Source of the DNA: Caldimonas tepidiphila
GTDB taxonomy: Bacteria; Pseudomonadota; Gammaproteobacteria; Burkholderiales; Burkholderiaceae_C
Direction: 5' to 3'
NCBI RefSeq assembly: GCF_003569765.1
Contig: NZ_QXMG01000063.1
Location: 1-32,964, forward strand
DNA length: 32,964 bases
The translations under genes and the position numbers were made by a program. The notes below the pieces were generated by a model. That model worked only from the letters and a program-made list of their open reading frames with translations, ran no database searches and was not told the origin of the DNA. Below are positions 7,148 through 15,054 of this stretch, one piece after another; position 1 is the stretch's first letter, and each line of letters begins with the position of its first letter.

Positions 7148-8839
7148 TCAGGCGGTCGTGTCGAGCTGCTGGAAGCACTCGGTCGGCAGCAGCCTGCCGC
7201 CGCGGCAGCAGCCGCACAGCTCGTCCTCGCCGATCGCGGCGTGCGCGGGGTTGACCGTCAGGTGGCGGCGCGCGTAGTCGGCGAGCGTGCGCTCGATGCC
7301 GCGGTCGAACTCCGGCGTCGCGAAATGCGTGCCGCCCACCGGCGTCGCAACGACGCGGCCGGCGCGCGCGACGAGCTCCCCGTCCTTGAACACGAGCTCC
7401 GGCGTCGCGAACATCGCCTCGGCGTCGGCGTCCTCGCGGTACACGGCGATGTCGGCCGCCGCGCCCGCGCCGAGGTGGCCCTTGTCGCGCAGGCCGAGCA
7501 GCCGCGCGGGGCCGGCGCGCGTCAGGATCGCGATCTCGTAGAGCGTGAGCTCGCGGCGGATCTCGCGCAGCGCGGCGGTGGCAGCGACATCCGGGTGGAG
7601 CTTCGCGAGCTGCTCGTCGCGGAAGGTCTTGTCCATCAGCAGCCGGATCAGGTGCGGGTAGCTGCCGAAGGGGCCGCCGTTGGGATGGTCGGTGCTCAGC
7701 ACCACGCGCCAGGGGTCGTCGATCAGCAGGAAGAGCTCGAGCCCGATCGCCCACTGCAGCGCGTTGACGTGGCTCTGCTCGCGGTAGCGGAAGGGCACCA
7801 CGCCGCAGCCGGCGTCGCACTCGATGTCGGCGGCGCCCCACTTGCGCGGGTGCGCCACGCCCGAGTTCACGTGCTGGCGCATCGTGTCGCCCGAGGCGGT
7901 GACGGTCTGGCCGAACATCACCTGGCCGACGTCGACCGAGACGTTGCGGTGCGCGTTGACGGCCTCGGCGAGCTGCAGCGCTGCCGACGAGAACTTCAGC
8001 GGGCCCTCGGTGCCGTAGCTGTGGAACTGCACGTGCGTCAGGTGCCCGGGCAGGCCCTCGAGCGCGTCGATGGTCGCGAGCGTGGACGCGATGTTGCCCG
8101 CGACGCCCAGGTTGCTCGCGTGGATGTGCAGCGGGTGCGGGATGCCGAGCTCGGTCATCGCTCGAGCCAGCGTGTGCAGCACCTTGCGCGGCGTGACCTG
8201 CCAGTGCGCATGGCCCTCGTCCACGTCGAGGCGGCGCTGGTTGAACTTGAAGGCGGAGATGCCGCCCGGGTTCACCACCTTCACGCCCATCGCCTTGGTG
8301 GCGTTGACGGTCCAGCCGACGTAGTCGCGGATGCGCCTGAAGTCCTCGCCGCGCGCGAGCATCTGCAGGAACAGCTCGTCGTTGCCCATCATCACGTAGG
8401 CGCCGTGGTCGAGGATCGGGATGTCGCCCATCTCGAGGTGCGTATGGCGCGCGTTGCTCGCCGCCATCGCCGGCTCGAAGGCGCTGGTGTAGCCCATCTC
8501 GATGTAGCGGTAGCCGGTGGCGAGCGTGCCGGGCGAGCAGATGCCGCACGACGCCAGCTCCAGCGGGTTGGACGGCAGCGGCACCGGCTCGCGGCCGGCG
8601 CGGTGGTCCTCGGGCAGCATCGTGCGCGCGAGGTTCATCTTGCCGCCGCCGATGTGGGTGTGCATGTCGATGCCGCCGGCCATCACGATGCAGTCGGCGA
8701 TGTCGAAGGTCCGGTCGACCGGCTCGTCGGGGCGCAGCTCGACGATGCGGCCGTCGCGCACGCAGAGATCGCGCCGCTCGCCGTCGACGCCGTTCGCCGG
8801 GTCGTAGAGGCGGCCGCCGCGCAGGCGAAGGGTGCTCAT
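7148..8839 (-). CDS. fhcA: Formyltransferase/hydrolase complex subunit A (amidohydrolase)
   Basis: A 563-residue amidohydrolase, homologue of FwdA/FmdA. It hydrolyses formyl-methylofuran to formate. The binuclear metal site is complete: HTH (H60, H62) in GGIDMHTHIGGGK, the expected carboxylated lysine K187 in VKVVNPGG, H238/H240 in LHIHASN, H269/H273 in THVQFHSYG, and D384 in STDHPNGGP. The C-terminus has the CGCCRGGR cysteine cluster. The start overlaps the fhcB stop as ATGA. The intact metal site matters because FhcB has lost its redox centre (see that entry), which leaves FhcA as the hydrolytic subunit. It lies second in the fhcB-A-D-C operon, with tight translational coupling on both sides. 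Confidence 0.97.
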   Translation of the reverse strand: MSTLRLRGGRLYDPANGVDGERRDLCVRDGRIVELRPDEPVDRTFDIADCIVMAGGIDMHTHIGGGKMNLARTMLPEDHRAGREPVPLPSNPLELASCGICSPGTLATGYRYIEMGYTSAFEPAMAASNARHTHLEMGDIPILDHGAYVMMGNDELFLQMLARGEDFRRIRDYVGWTVNATKAMGVKVVNPGGISAFKFNQRRLDVDEGHAHWQVTPRKVLHTLARAMTELGIPHPLHIHASNLGVAGNIASTLATIDALEGLPGHLTHVQFHSYGTEGPLKFSSAALQLAEAVNAHRNVSVDVGQVMFGQTVTASGDTMRQHVNSGVAHPRKWGAADIECDAGCGVVPFRYREQSHVNALQWAIGLELFLLIDDPWRVVLSTDHPNGGPFGSYPHLIRLLMDKTFRDEQLAKLHPDVAATAALREIRRELTLYEIAILTRAGPARLLGLRDKGHLGAGAAADIAVYREDADAEAMFATPELVFKDGELVARAGRVVATPVGGTHFATPEFDRGIERTLADYARRHLTVNPAHAAIGEDELCGCCRGGRLLPTECFQQLDTTA

Positions 8840-10116
8840 GCGGGCCTCCCGGCATCGAGCCGCTGGTTCAGCAGCGTGAGGACCTCGGCGACGGTGGGCA
8901 GCGCGTCCTGCCACAGAGGCGTAAGCGGCAGCACGACGGCGCCGTCGGTGCGGAACAGGTGGCCGGCCGCGCCGATGCCGGGCGTCGCGACCGGGATGAA
9001 GACGCTCCCGTCCTCGTGCGGCAGCGGCAGCGCCGGATGGCCGAGCACGATCCGGGGCAGGCGCAGCGCCGGCGGGACCAGCCCGGGCCCGAAGCTCGAC
9101 ACCCACAGCAGCAGGTCGACCGAGCCCTCGTCGAGCAGGCGCTGCGCGTCGAAGCGCTCCGGCTCGTGCTCCAGCCCGAGCGGCCCGGCCTTCGTGCGCA
9201 GCGGCAGGCCCGACAGCCAGGTCCAGGCCTGGTTCACTGCGTAGGCGCCGTCGCTGCCGCCCAGCGAGAAGCCGGCGGCGCGGGTGTGGCGGTTGAGCGT
9301 GCCGACGAGCTGGTGCACGCCCTCGGCGACGAGCGCGCCGTGGCGCGGCAGCCGGCCCGCCTCCCAGACGATCACCGCGTAGCTCGCGGCGCGCAGCCGT
9401 TCGGCCAGCGCCGCGAGCGGGGCCGAGGCGCGCGGCACGGGGCGCTGCGCGACCAGCGCGTTGAGCACCGCGAGTGTCTCGAACAGCTCGCCCTGCAGCG
9501 GGACCGATTCGCTCCCGACGCCGGCCAGCCCGTCGAGCGCCGGATCGGCGGCCGCGCCGACGAAGGCGAGGTGCCGTGCCGGCAGCAGCTCCTCGCCGAT
9601 GCCGCAGCGGCGGAAGAACTCGGGGTAGTGCTCGCTCGGTTGCGTGCCGAGGCAGACGATCAGGTCGGCGCGGTTGCGGATCTCGGCGAGCGTCGTGTAG
9701 TGCACGCCCCGGTCCTGCTGCGCGCGCACCGCGTGCATCAGCGCACGGCCGTGGGCGTGGTCGGCGATCGCGCCGCTGCGCGCCGCGAGCCGGTACAGCG
9801 CCCGGCCGCCCGCCACGTCGGTGGCGAGCCCGCCGAACAGCGGGCGGCGGCTGCGCGCGAGCCACTGCGCCGCGGCGTCGAGCGCCTGCTCCAGCGGCAC
9901 CGGGGCGCCGTGCAGCCGCGCCGTCGCGGCCGTCGCGGGCCCGTTGGCGAAGTGACTCAGCCCGTGATGCGCGCGCGGGCAGTCGCTGCCGACCAGCCGC
10001 GGCGGGCGGGTCGGCTCGACGCCGAAGGCGTCGCAATGCAGCGAGCAGAAGGGGCAGGTCCAGGGGCTCGCGACCGGGTCGGCCGGGGTCGGGAGCGGGG
10101 CGCGGATGTCGTCCAT
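8836..10116 (-). CDS. fhcB: Formyltransferase/hydrolase complex subunit B
   Basis: A 426-residue homologue of the molybdo/tungsto-pterin subunit FwdB/FmdB. The N-terminal iron-sulphur motif is retained, CPFCSLHCD with Cys21, 24, 28 and a fourth at 46 (C-x2-C-x3-C-x17-C). In archaeal FwdB the metal-ligand Cys or Sec sits in a VCHGPS-like motif; the matching stretch here is ADHAHGRALM, with Ala121 in its place. This fits the bacterial complex being a hydrolase and not a redox enzyme. Start at 10116; no in-frame ATG, GTG or TTG follows before the first Cys. A sigma54-type promoter at 10131-10145 would start RNA only about 3 nt ahead of the ATG. First gene of the fhc operon. Confidence 0.95.
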   Translation of the reverse strand: MDDIRAPLPTPADPVASPWTCPFCSLHCDAFGVEPTRPPRLVGSDCPRAHHGLSHFANGPATAATARLHGAPVPLEQALDAAAQWLARSRRPLFGGLATDVAGGRALYRLAARSGAIADHAHGRALMHAVRAQQDRGVHYTTLAEIRNRADLIVCLGTQPSEHYPEFFRRCGIGEELLPARHLAFVGAAADPALDGLAGVGSESVPLQGELFETLAVLNALVAQRPVPRASAPLAALAERLRAASYAVIVWEAGRLPRHGALVAEGVHQLVGTLNRHTRAAGFSLGGSDGAYAVNQAWTWLSGLPLRTKAGPLGLEHEPERFDAQRLLDEGSVDLLLWVSSFGPGLVPPALRLPRIVLGHPALPLPHEDGSVFIPVATPGIGAAGHLFRTDGAVVLPLTPLWQDALPTVAEVLTLLNQRLDAGRPA

Positions 10117-10130
10117 GGCCGCGCCCGGAC

Positions 10131-10145
10131 GCAATCGATGTGCCA
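10131..10145 (-). promoter_or_regulatory. Sigma54-type -24/-12 promoter before fhcB
   Basis: On the minus strand the sequence is TGGCACATCGATTGC: GG and GC elements exactly 10 nt apart, matching TGGCAC-N5-TTGC in full. The predicted RNA start is near 10119. The only oddity is that this leaves almost no leader before the fhcB ATG at 10116. Confidence 0.65.
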
Positions 10146-10200
10146 TGCCGCCCCGCCGGTGGGATGCGTGCCGCGCGCAGGGGCGGCGTGCCGCCGCGGC

Positions 10201-10254
10201 CACAGTCTGTGCGGGGCGGGGCGGCCACACTGCACCGCCGCTGCAACACTGTGT
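10201..10254. promoter_or_regulatory. Candidate activator-binding palindromes upstream of fhcB
   Basis: CACAGTCTGTG (perfect 5-1-5 palindrome, 10201-10211) and ACACTGTGT (10246-10254) lie about 57-110 bp upstream of the -24 element. That is where sigma54 activators usually bind. The same ACACnGTGT core recurs at 26631-26639 between two other sigma54-type promoters. Confidence 0.45.
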
Positions 10255-10383
10255 GACGCGCGCCGGCGGCACGCGCTGCGCCGTCCCGGCGCCGCCCGCG
10301 CGGCAGCGATGGCACGGTTCGTGTTTGGCCCGGGGCATGAACCCCCGAGCACCGACGATCCGGACCGCGCGACCGCCGCGGCT

Positions 10384-11082
10384 TCAGCCCGCGCGCGGCA
10401 GCCGCAGGTCGTGCAGCGCGCTGGCAACCAGCCAGGCGTCGGCGCCGGCCGCTTGGGCGGCCCGCAAGTCGGCCGCGTCGCGGATGCCGCCCGCGCCGAC
10501 GAGCTCCGCGTGCGGCGCGTGCCGGCGCACCTCGGCGAGCGTGTCCAGGTCCGGCCCGGCGTCGCTGCCGACGCGGTCGAGCGTCATCACGATCAGCCGC
10601 TGCGGCCACAGCCCGGGCCGGGTCCAGCAGCCGCCCGGGTCGAGCGGCCGCTCGTGGCGGCGGTCGAGCGACAGCACGCCCGCGGCGGGCGGCGCCATGC
10701 AGCGCGCGAGCGCCTCGGGCGAGGCGAGCGACTCGCTGCCGAACACCGGCACGACGCGTTGCGCCTCGGGGCCGAGCGCGGCGAGCAGGGACTGCGCCGC
10801 GTCGCGGTCGGCGAAGCCGGCGTCGATCCAGAACTCCACGCCGGGCAGCTGCCGCAGCAGGCGCGCGAGCAGCGCGGCCTGCGGCGCGCCGCCGAGCAGC
10901 CCGTCGAGGTCGGCGACGTACAGTCGGCGCGCGGCGCAATGGGCCAGCAGCGTCGCGGCCACCTGCCGCGGCTCGCTGCTGCCGCACAGCGGCGACTCGA
11001 TGGGGCGGTAGGTGGAACGTTCGCCCTTGAGCGCGCGCACCACCTGGCCGGCGAGCAGGTCGATGACGGGAATGATTTGCAT
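10384..11082 (-). CDS. HisA-like TIM-barrel protein of the C1 cluster
   Basis: A 232-residue protein that resembles HisA/HisF (phosphoribosylformimino-AICAR-P isomerase). The N-terminus IIPVIDLLAGQVVRALKGER matches the HisA phosphate-barrel start, with Asp at the usual acidic position. The C-terminus LVGAGGIRDAADLRAAQAAG-ADAWLVASALHD matches the second phosphate-binding half. It is shorter and divergent from true HisA and lies far from any histidine gene. HisA-like genes accompany H4MPT genes in bacteria and archaea, which suggests a role in making or handling a ribosylated or phosphorylated cofactor intermediate; the reaction is not known to me. Its start is only 18 bp from the divergent mfnD start. 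Confidence 0.82.
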   Translation of the reverse strand: MQIIPVIDLLAGQVVRALKGERSTYRPIESPLCGSSEPRQVAATLLAHCAARRLYVADLDGLLGGAPQAALLARLLRQLPGVEFWIDAGFADRDAAQSLLAALGPEAQRVVPVFGSESLASPEALARCMAPPAAGVLSLDRRHERPLDPGGCWTRPGLWPQRLIVMTLDRVGSDAGPDLDTLAEVRRHAPHAELVGAGGIRDAADLRAAQAAGADAWLVASALHDLRLPRAG

Positions 11083-11100
11083 GGGGCGACGGGCAGGGCG

Positions 11101-12051
11101 ATGAAACGGACGATCCTGGTCTACGAACACCTGAGCGCCGGCGGCGACGGGGCCGATCCGCAGCTGCGGGACGAGGGCGCGGCGATGCGCGACGCGATTG
11201 TGGCGGGTCTCGCCGCCTGCCCGGACGTGCTCGTGTGCCTGGCGGAGCCCGCCACGGCCGGGGCGCCGGTCGCGGGCACCGCGGCCCCGCGCGCCGGCGA
11301 GTCGATGCCCGACTTCGTCGGGCGCGAGGCGCGGCGGTACGACCGGGTCTGGGTGGTGGCGCCGGAGACGGACGGGCTGCTCGCCGAGTTCTGCCTGCGC
11401 GTCGATCCGGCGCGCTGGATCGGCTGCGACGCGGCCGCGGTGCAGCTCGCGACGAGCAAGCGCGCGACGCTCGCGCACCTTGCGCGCCACGGCCTGAACA
11501 CGCCGCTGGACTTCGAGCGCGCCGCCGACGTGACGCGCTGGGTGGTGAAGCCCGACGACGGCGCCGGCGCGGTGGACACCCGCGTGCATGCGAGCTTCGA
11601 CGCGGCGCTGGCCGCGGCCTCGCAGCGCCGCGACGCCGGGCGGCCGGTCTCGCTCGAGCCCTGGGTGCCGGGCGAGGCGCTGAGCCTGTCGCTGCTGTGC
11701 GGGGGCGGCCGCCCGGTCGAGCTGCTGAGCGTCAACCGGCAGCGCATCGTCGTGGACCCCTGGGGCTCGGTGTCGCTGGTCGGGCTGGACCTCGACGCGA
11801 TCGCACCGGCCTCGCCCCGCGGCCGCGAGCTCGGCCGGGTCGCGGCGCAGGTGGCGCGGGCGATGCCCGGGCTGCGCGGCTTCGTCGGCATCGACCTGGT
11901 CTGGCACGCGCGGCGCGGCCCGGTGGTGATCGAGGTGAACCCGCGTGTCACGAGCGCCTTCGTCGGGCTGTCGCAGCAGCTCGGGCGGCCGCTCGCGGCC
12001 GAGATCCTCGCGCGCTGCTGTCCCGGGGAGGCGAGCGATGCCGCGGCCTGA
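11101..12051 (+). CDS. mfnD: ATP-grasp ligase, MfnD-like (methylofuran glutamate ligase)
   Basis: A 316-residue ATP-grasp protein. It opens MKRTILVYEHLSAGG, as do MfnD-type tyramine/tyrosine-glutamate ligases. ATP-binding residues are visible in RWVVKPDDGAGAVDT and SLEPWVPGEALSLSLLC, and the metal-binding end is GPVVIEVNPRVTSAFVG. It would attach glutamate to the amine part of methylofuran. It is first of three overlapping genes: mfnF starts 14 nt before its stop, and mfnE overlaps mfnF by one base. The divergent hisA-like gene begins 18 bp away, so the promoter for this operon must lie inside that gene. Confidence 0.88.
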   Translation: MKRTILVYEHLSAGGDGADPQLRDEGAAMRDAIVAGLAACPDVLVCLAEPATAGAPVAGTAAPRAGESMPDFVGREARRYDRVWVVAPETDGLLAEFCLRVDPARWIGCDAAAVQLATSKRATLAHLARHGLNTPLDFERAADVTRWVVKPDDGAGAVDTRVHASFDAALAAASQRRDAGRPVSLEPWVPGEALSLSLLCGGGRPVELLSVNRQRIVVDPWGSVSLVGLDLDAIAPASPRGRELGRVAAQVARAMPGLRGFVGIDLVWHARRGPVVIEVNPRVTSAFVGLSQQLGRPLAAEILARCCPGEASDAAA

Positions 12052-13123
12052 GCTCTCCGTCGCCGCGGACGCGCCGGCGGTGCTCGGCTGGGACGTCGGC
12101 GGCGCCCACGTGAAGGCCTGCCTGCTGCAGGGCGGCCGGGTGCGCGACGTCGTGCAGTGGTCCTGCCCGCTGTGGCAGGGCCTGGAGCAGCTCGACCGGG
12201 TGCTGGCGCAGGCCGCCGCGCGCTGGCCGGGGCTGGACCATGCGGCGCATGCGGTCACGATGACCGGCGAGATGGCCGACCTGTTCGAGCATCGCGAGGC
12301 GGGCGTGACGCGGATCGCGCAGCGCATGACGACGCTGCCCGGTGCCGGCTGGCACTTCCACGCCGGGGACGCCGGCTGGTGCGGGCCGGATCGGGTGGGG
12401 GCGAGCTGGGAGGCGATTGCCTCGGCCAACTGGCGCGCCACGGCGCGGCTTGCGGCGCGCGCCGTCGGCGACGGCGTGCTGGTCGACATCGGCAGCACCA
12501 CCTGCGACCTGATCCCGCTGCGCGGAGGCCACGATGCGGCGCAGGGCGCCACCGACGCGGCGCGGCTCGCCAGCGGCGAGCTGGTCTACCACGGCGTGGT
12601 GCGCACGCCGCTGTGCGCGCTCGCGCGCCGGATCCCCTTCGGCGGCCTGCGCCGCAACGTGATGAACGAGTTCTTCGCCACCACCGCGGACGTCTACCGC
12701 CTCACCGGCGAGCTCGACCCCGCGCACGACCTCTACCCGCCGGCCGACGGCGGTGCGAAGGACGCCGCGGCAACGCGCCGGCGGCTCGCGCGCATGGTGG
12801 GGCTCGACGCGCGCGACGCCGACGACGCGCAGTGGCTCGCCTTCGCGCAGGCCTGGCGCGAGGAGCAGCTCGCGGTGATCGGCGCCGAGCTCGACCGGGT
12901 GATCGCGGCGGCCGGCGTGCCGGCCGGGGCGCCGCTGGTCGGCGCGGGCTGCGGCGACTTCCTCGCCGTCGAGCTCGCGGCGCGGCGGGGGCGGCCCGTG
13001 CGCCGCTTCGCCGACCAGCTCGCGGGCCTGCATCCGCAGGCCGACCCGGAATCGGGCCGCTGGGCCCAGGTGTGCGCGCCGAGCGTGGCCGTCGCGCTGC
13101 TGTTCCACCAGGAGATGCAGTGA
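12038..13123 (+). CDS. mfnF: MfnF-like methylofuran synthesis protein (hydantoinase/kinase fold)
   Basis: A 361-residue protein of the H4MPT-linked C1 transfer pathway family, with an ASKHA/hydantoinase-like fold. Visible elements are LGWDVGGAHVKACLL (phosphate 1 loop), HAVTMTGEMADLF, VLVDIGSTTCDLIPL (second nucleotide-binding loop) and GAGCGDFLAVELA near residue 305. In methanogens MfnF joins the aminomethylfuran phosphate unit to the tyramine-glutamate part. GGGGAGG just upstream supports the ATG at 12038, inside the end of mfnD. It sits between MfnD and MfnE, matching its predicted step. Confidence 0.9.
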   Translation: MPRPELSVAADAPAVLGWDVGGAHVKACLLQGGRVRDVVQWSCPLWQGLEQLDRVLAQAAARWPGLDHAAHAVTMTGEMADLFEHREAGVTRIAQRMTTLPGAGWHFHAGDAGWCGPDRVGASWEAIASANWRATARLAARAVGDGVLVDIGSTTCDLIPLRGGHDAAQGATDAARLASGELVYHGVVRTPLCALARRIPFGGLRRNVMNEFFATTADVYRLTGELDPAHDLYPPADGGAKDAAATRRRLARMVGLDARDADDAQWLAFAQAWREEQLAVIGAELDRVIAAAGVPAGAPLVGAGCGDFLAVELAARRGRPVRRFADQLAGLHPQADPESGRWAQVCAPSVAVALLFHQEMQ

Positions 13124-13719
13124 TGTGGGTCGTCAAGATCGGTGGCAGCCTGAACCGCGACGCGCTGCTGCCGCAGTGGCTGGAACTGCTCGGCACGCTC
13201 GGGCGCGGGCGCGTGGTGCTGGTGCCGGGGGGCGGCGCCTTCGCGGACGAGGTGCGCGCGGCGCAGCGGCACTGGTCCTTCGACGACGTGGCCGCGCACA
13301 ACATGGCGGTGCTCGGCATGGCGCAGACGGCGATGCTGCTGCGGGGCCTCGCGCCCGCGCTGCAGCCGGTGCTGCGCGAGGCCGACTTCCGCAAAGTGCT
13401 GCGCCAGGGCGGCACCGCGCTGTGGATGCCGCTGCAGCTGCTGCGCGAGCAGGCGGACGAGCTGACGAGCTGGGAGGTCACGTCCGACAGCCTGGCGCTG
13501 TGGCTCGCGCGGCGGCTCAACGCCGAGCGCCTCGTGCTGGTGAAGTCCTGCGAGATGGATGCGGCCGCCTCCTTCGGCGAGCTCGCGCAGGCCGGCGCGC
13601 TCGACGGCCGCTTCGCCGCGCTGGCGGCGGACGCGGCCTTCCCGATCGAGCTGCTGCACCGCGGCGAGCTGGAGCGCATGCGCGCGCTGCTGATCGGCGA
13701 GCACGTCTGCGCGATGTGA
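13123..13719 (+). CDS. mfnE: MfnE-like aminomethylfuran phosphate kinase (amino acid kinase family)
   Basis: A 198-residue amino-acid-kinase-fold protein. It begins MWVVKIGGSL (the K-x-GGS nucleotide/phosphate loop) and continues VVLVPGGGAFADEVR; SDSLALWLARRL and LVLVKSCEMD are further family blocks. In the methanofuran pathway MfnE phosphorylates aminomethylfuranmethyl phosphate to the diphosphate used by MfnF. Start and mfnF stop share one base (TGATG). It is the last gene of the plus-strand operon and converges on mfnB 73 nt away. That gap contains a GCCGGC self-pairing repeat (13730-13750) but no clear terminator. Confidence 0.88.
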   Translation: MWVVKIGGSLNRDALLPQWLELLGTLGRGRVVLVPGGGAFADEVRAAQRHWSFDDVAAHNMAVLGMAQTAMLLRGLAPALQPVLREADFRKVLRQGGTALWMPLQLLREQADELTSWEVTSDSLALWLARRLNAERLVLVKSCEMDAAASFGELAQAGALDGRFAALAADAAFPIELLHRGELERMRALLIGEHVCAM

Positions 13720-13792
13720 GGCGGGCGCGGCCGGCGCGTCGGCGGCCGGCACGGCGAAAGGCGGGTCTGCTGCGGGGCTGCTGCGGCGGGGC

Positions 13793-14482
13793 TCAGCCGG
13801 CCGGCGCACCGCACAGCTGCGCGTGCAGCGCCTGCAGGCGCTGCGCGTCGAGCGCCCCGGTGCGCGCTCCGTCGCAGACCGCGCTGCGAAAGCCCGCAAA
13901 GTCCGGCGCCAGCTCCCGCAGCAGCGGCAGGTGGCCCATGCGCAGCGCGCCCGCCAGCCCGGCGAGCCTGCCCGAGCGCCGGCACCGTTCGACGAAGCCG
14001 TGCAGCGCCTCGCGCTCCAGGCAGTCGAACAGGCTGCCGGCGAGCTTGTCGGCGGTGTCGAGCATCAGCGCGGGGAAGGGGCCGGCGCAGGCCTGCTCGA
14101 TCCGCGCCGCGTCGAGGCCCCGGTCCGCGATGAACACCGGCACCACGCGGCGGCCGCAGGCGGCGAGCGCCGACAGCACCGCCGCCGCGCCGGCCTCCTT
14201 GTCGATGCCGACCTTTACGTAGTCGACGCCGCAGTCCGCCACCGCGTCGACCTGCGCGAGGATCGCGGGCAGCTCGCCCATCGGCCAGTCGCCGATCGTC
14301 GCGCTGATCTCGCGGCGGCTGCCGCGCGCGCGCAGCGCGGAGACGATCTCCCGCACCCGCGCGTGCGGCAGGCCGCCGAGCGCGCCGGCCTGCGGCTCCT
14401 TGAGGTCGATCAGGTCCGCGCCCGCCTCGTCGGCCAGCAGTGCCTCCTCGACCGAGCGCACGCTCACCAGCAGCCGCGTCAT
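13793..14482 (-). CDS. mfnB: (5-formylfuran-3-yl)methyl phosphate synthase
   Basis: A 229-residue DUF556/MfnB-family TIM-barrel enzyme. It condenses two glyceraldehyde-3-phosphate molecules into the furan ring of methanofuran or methylofuran. The Schiff-base region is LIDLKEPQAGALGG (K28), with further conserved lysines at K90 (DYVKVGI) and K146 (LDTADK). The start overlaps the DUF447 stop as ATGA. It is last in the operon afpA-DUF6513-DUF447-mfnB and converges on mfnE, so the two halves of methylofuran synthesis meet tail to tail. mfnA and mfnC homologues are not in the window. Confidence 0.95.
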   Translation of the reverse strand: MTRLLVSVRSVEEALLADEAGADLIDLKEPQAGALGGLPHARVREIVSALRARGSRREISATIGDWPMGELPAILAQVDAVADCGVDYVKVGIDKEAGAAAVLSALAACGRRVVPVFIADRGLDAARIEQACAGPFPALMLDTADKLAGSLFDCLEREALHGFVERCRRSGRLAGLAGALRMGHLPLLRELAPDFAGFRSAVCDGARTGALDAQRLQALHAQLCGAPAG

Positions 14483-15054
14483 GCCGCGACCCGGCGCAGG
14501 CGGTGTGCGGCGATCGCCTCGAGCAGCCAGCTCCAGGCCTCGCGCTCGGCCGGCCCGGCGGTCTTCTCGACCGCGATCTGCAGGTAGTGCATCTCGGTGT
14601 CGATCTTGTGCGCGGGCAGCATGTGCAGCCGGCTGACCAGCACCGCGGCCTCGATCACCGCCGCCTGCGCGCGGTTGAAGCCGGGGAAGCGGCCGTGCTG
14701 GGCCTCGTGCACGCGCTCCATCGTCAGCACCGGGCGCTGCGGGTCCTCGCGGTGCTCGGCGAGGCGCAGCTCGACGTGGCTCAGCGCGCAGGCCAGCCGC
14801 GCGCCGGGCACCTTCTCGGCCGGCAGCACCGGCCAGTCGCGGCGCCCCGTGACGCAGCCGGCGAACACGCGCGTGTCGGTGACCACGTTGAGCACCGCGT
14901 GGCCACCGGCGAGGATGTTGTCGAGCGTCGCCGAGGGCCGGAAGGGCATCAGCACCACCCGCTCGCCGGCGTAGCGCACGCCCATCGGCGCGACATGCGC
15001 GCGGCCCTGCGGCGACTGCGTCGTCACCACCGTCTCGAAGATCACGTCGTTCAT
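14479..15054 (-). CDS. DUF447 family protein
   Basis: A 191-residue protein of the DUF447 family, related to flavin-reductase/FMN-binding split-barrel proteins. Family features: the opening MNDVIFETVVTTQSPQGRAHVAPMGVRY, the block LDNILAGGHAVLNVVTDTRVFAGCV and an acidic helical C-terminal part with AAVIEAAVLVSRLHML. It overlaps its neighbours by ATGA at both ends, so it is tightly coupled with DUF6513 and mfnB. Distribution with H4MPT/methylofuran genes suggests a cofactor-synthesis role, possibly flavin-dependent; the reaction is unknown. Confidence 0.88.
   Translation of the reverse strand: MNDVIFETVVTTQSPQGRAHVAPMGVRYAGERVVLMPFRPSATLDNILAGGHAVLNVVTDTRVFAGCVTGRRDWPVLPAEKVPGARLACALSHVELRLAEHREDPQRPVLTMERVHEAQHGRFPGFNRAQAAVIEAAVLVSRLHMLPAHKIDTEMHYLQIAVEKTAGPAEREAWSWLLEAIAAHRLRRVAA

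Larger units (their letters stand above)
10117..10383. promoter_or_regulatory. fhc operon upstream region
   Basis: A 267-nt gap between the hisA-like gene and fhcB. It holds the sigma54 element and three CACA/TGTG-type motifs: CACAGTCTGTG (10201-10211), CACACTGCA (about 10226) and ACACTGTGT (10246-10254). No gene is supported. No clear terminator for the hisA-like gene was seen, so read-through into fhcB is possible. Confidence 0.5.

Noticed and set aside
7148-10987. A 1,279-codon minus-strand frame that includes fhcA
   Set aside because: Only the part from 8839 down is fhcA; the upstream extension is the out-of-frame shadow of fhcB and the hisA-like gene. The ATGA overlap fixes the real start.
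10384-11082. The hisA-like gene as true histidine-pathway hisA
   Set aside because: It is short and divergent, no other his gene is nearby, and it sits inside the C1 cofactor cluster.
13720-13792. Terminator between convergent mfnE and mfnB
   Set aside because: The GCCGGC repeat can pair with itself across 9 nt, but the stem is short and no T-tract exists on either strand.
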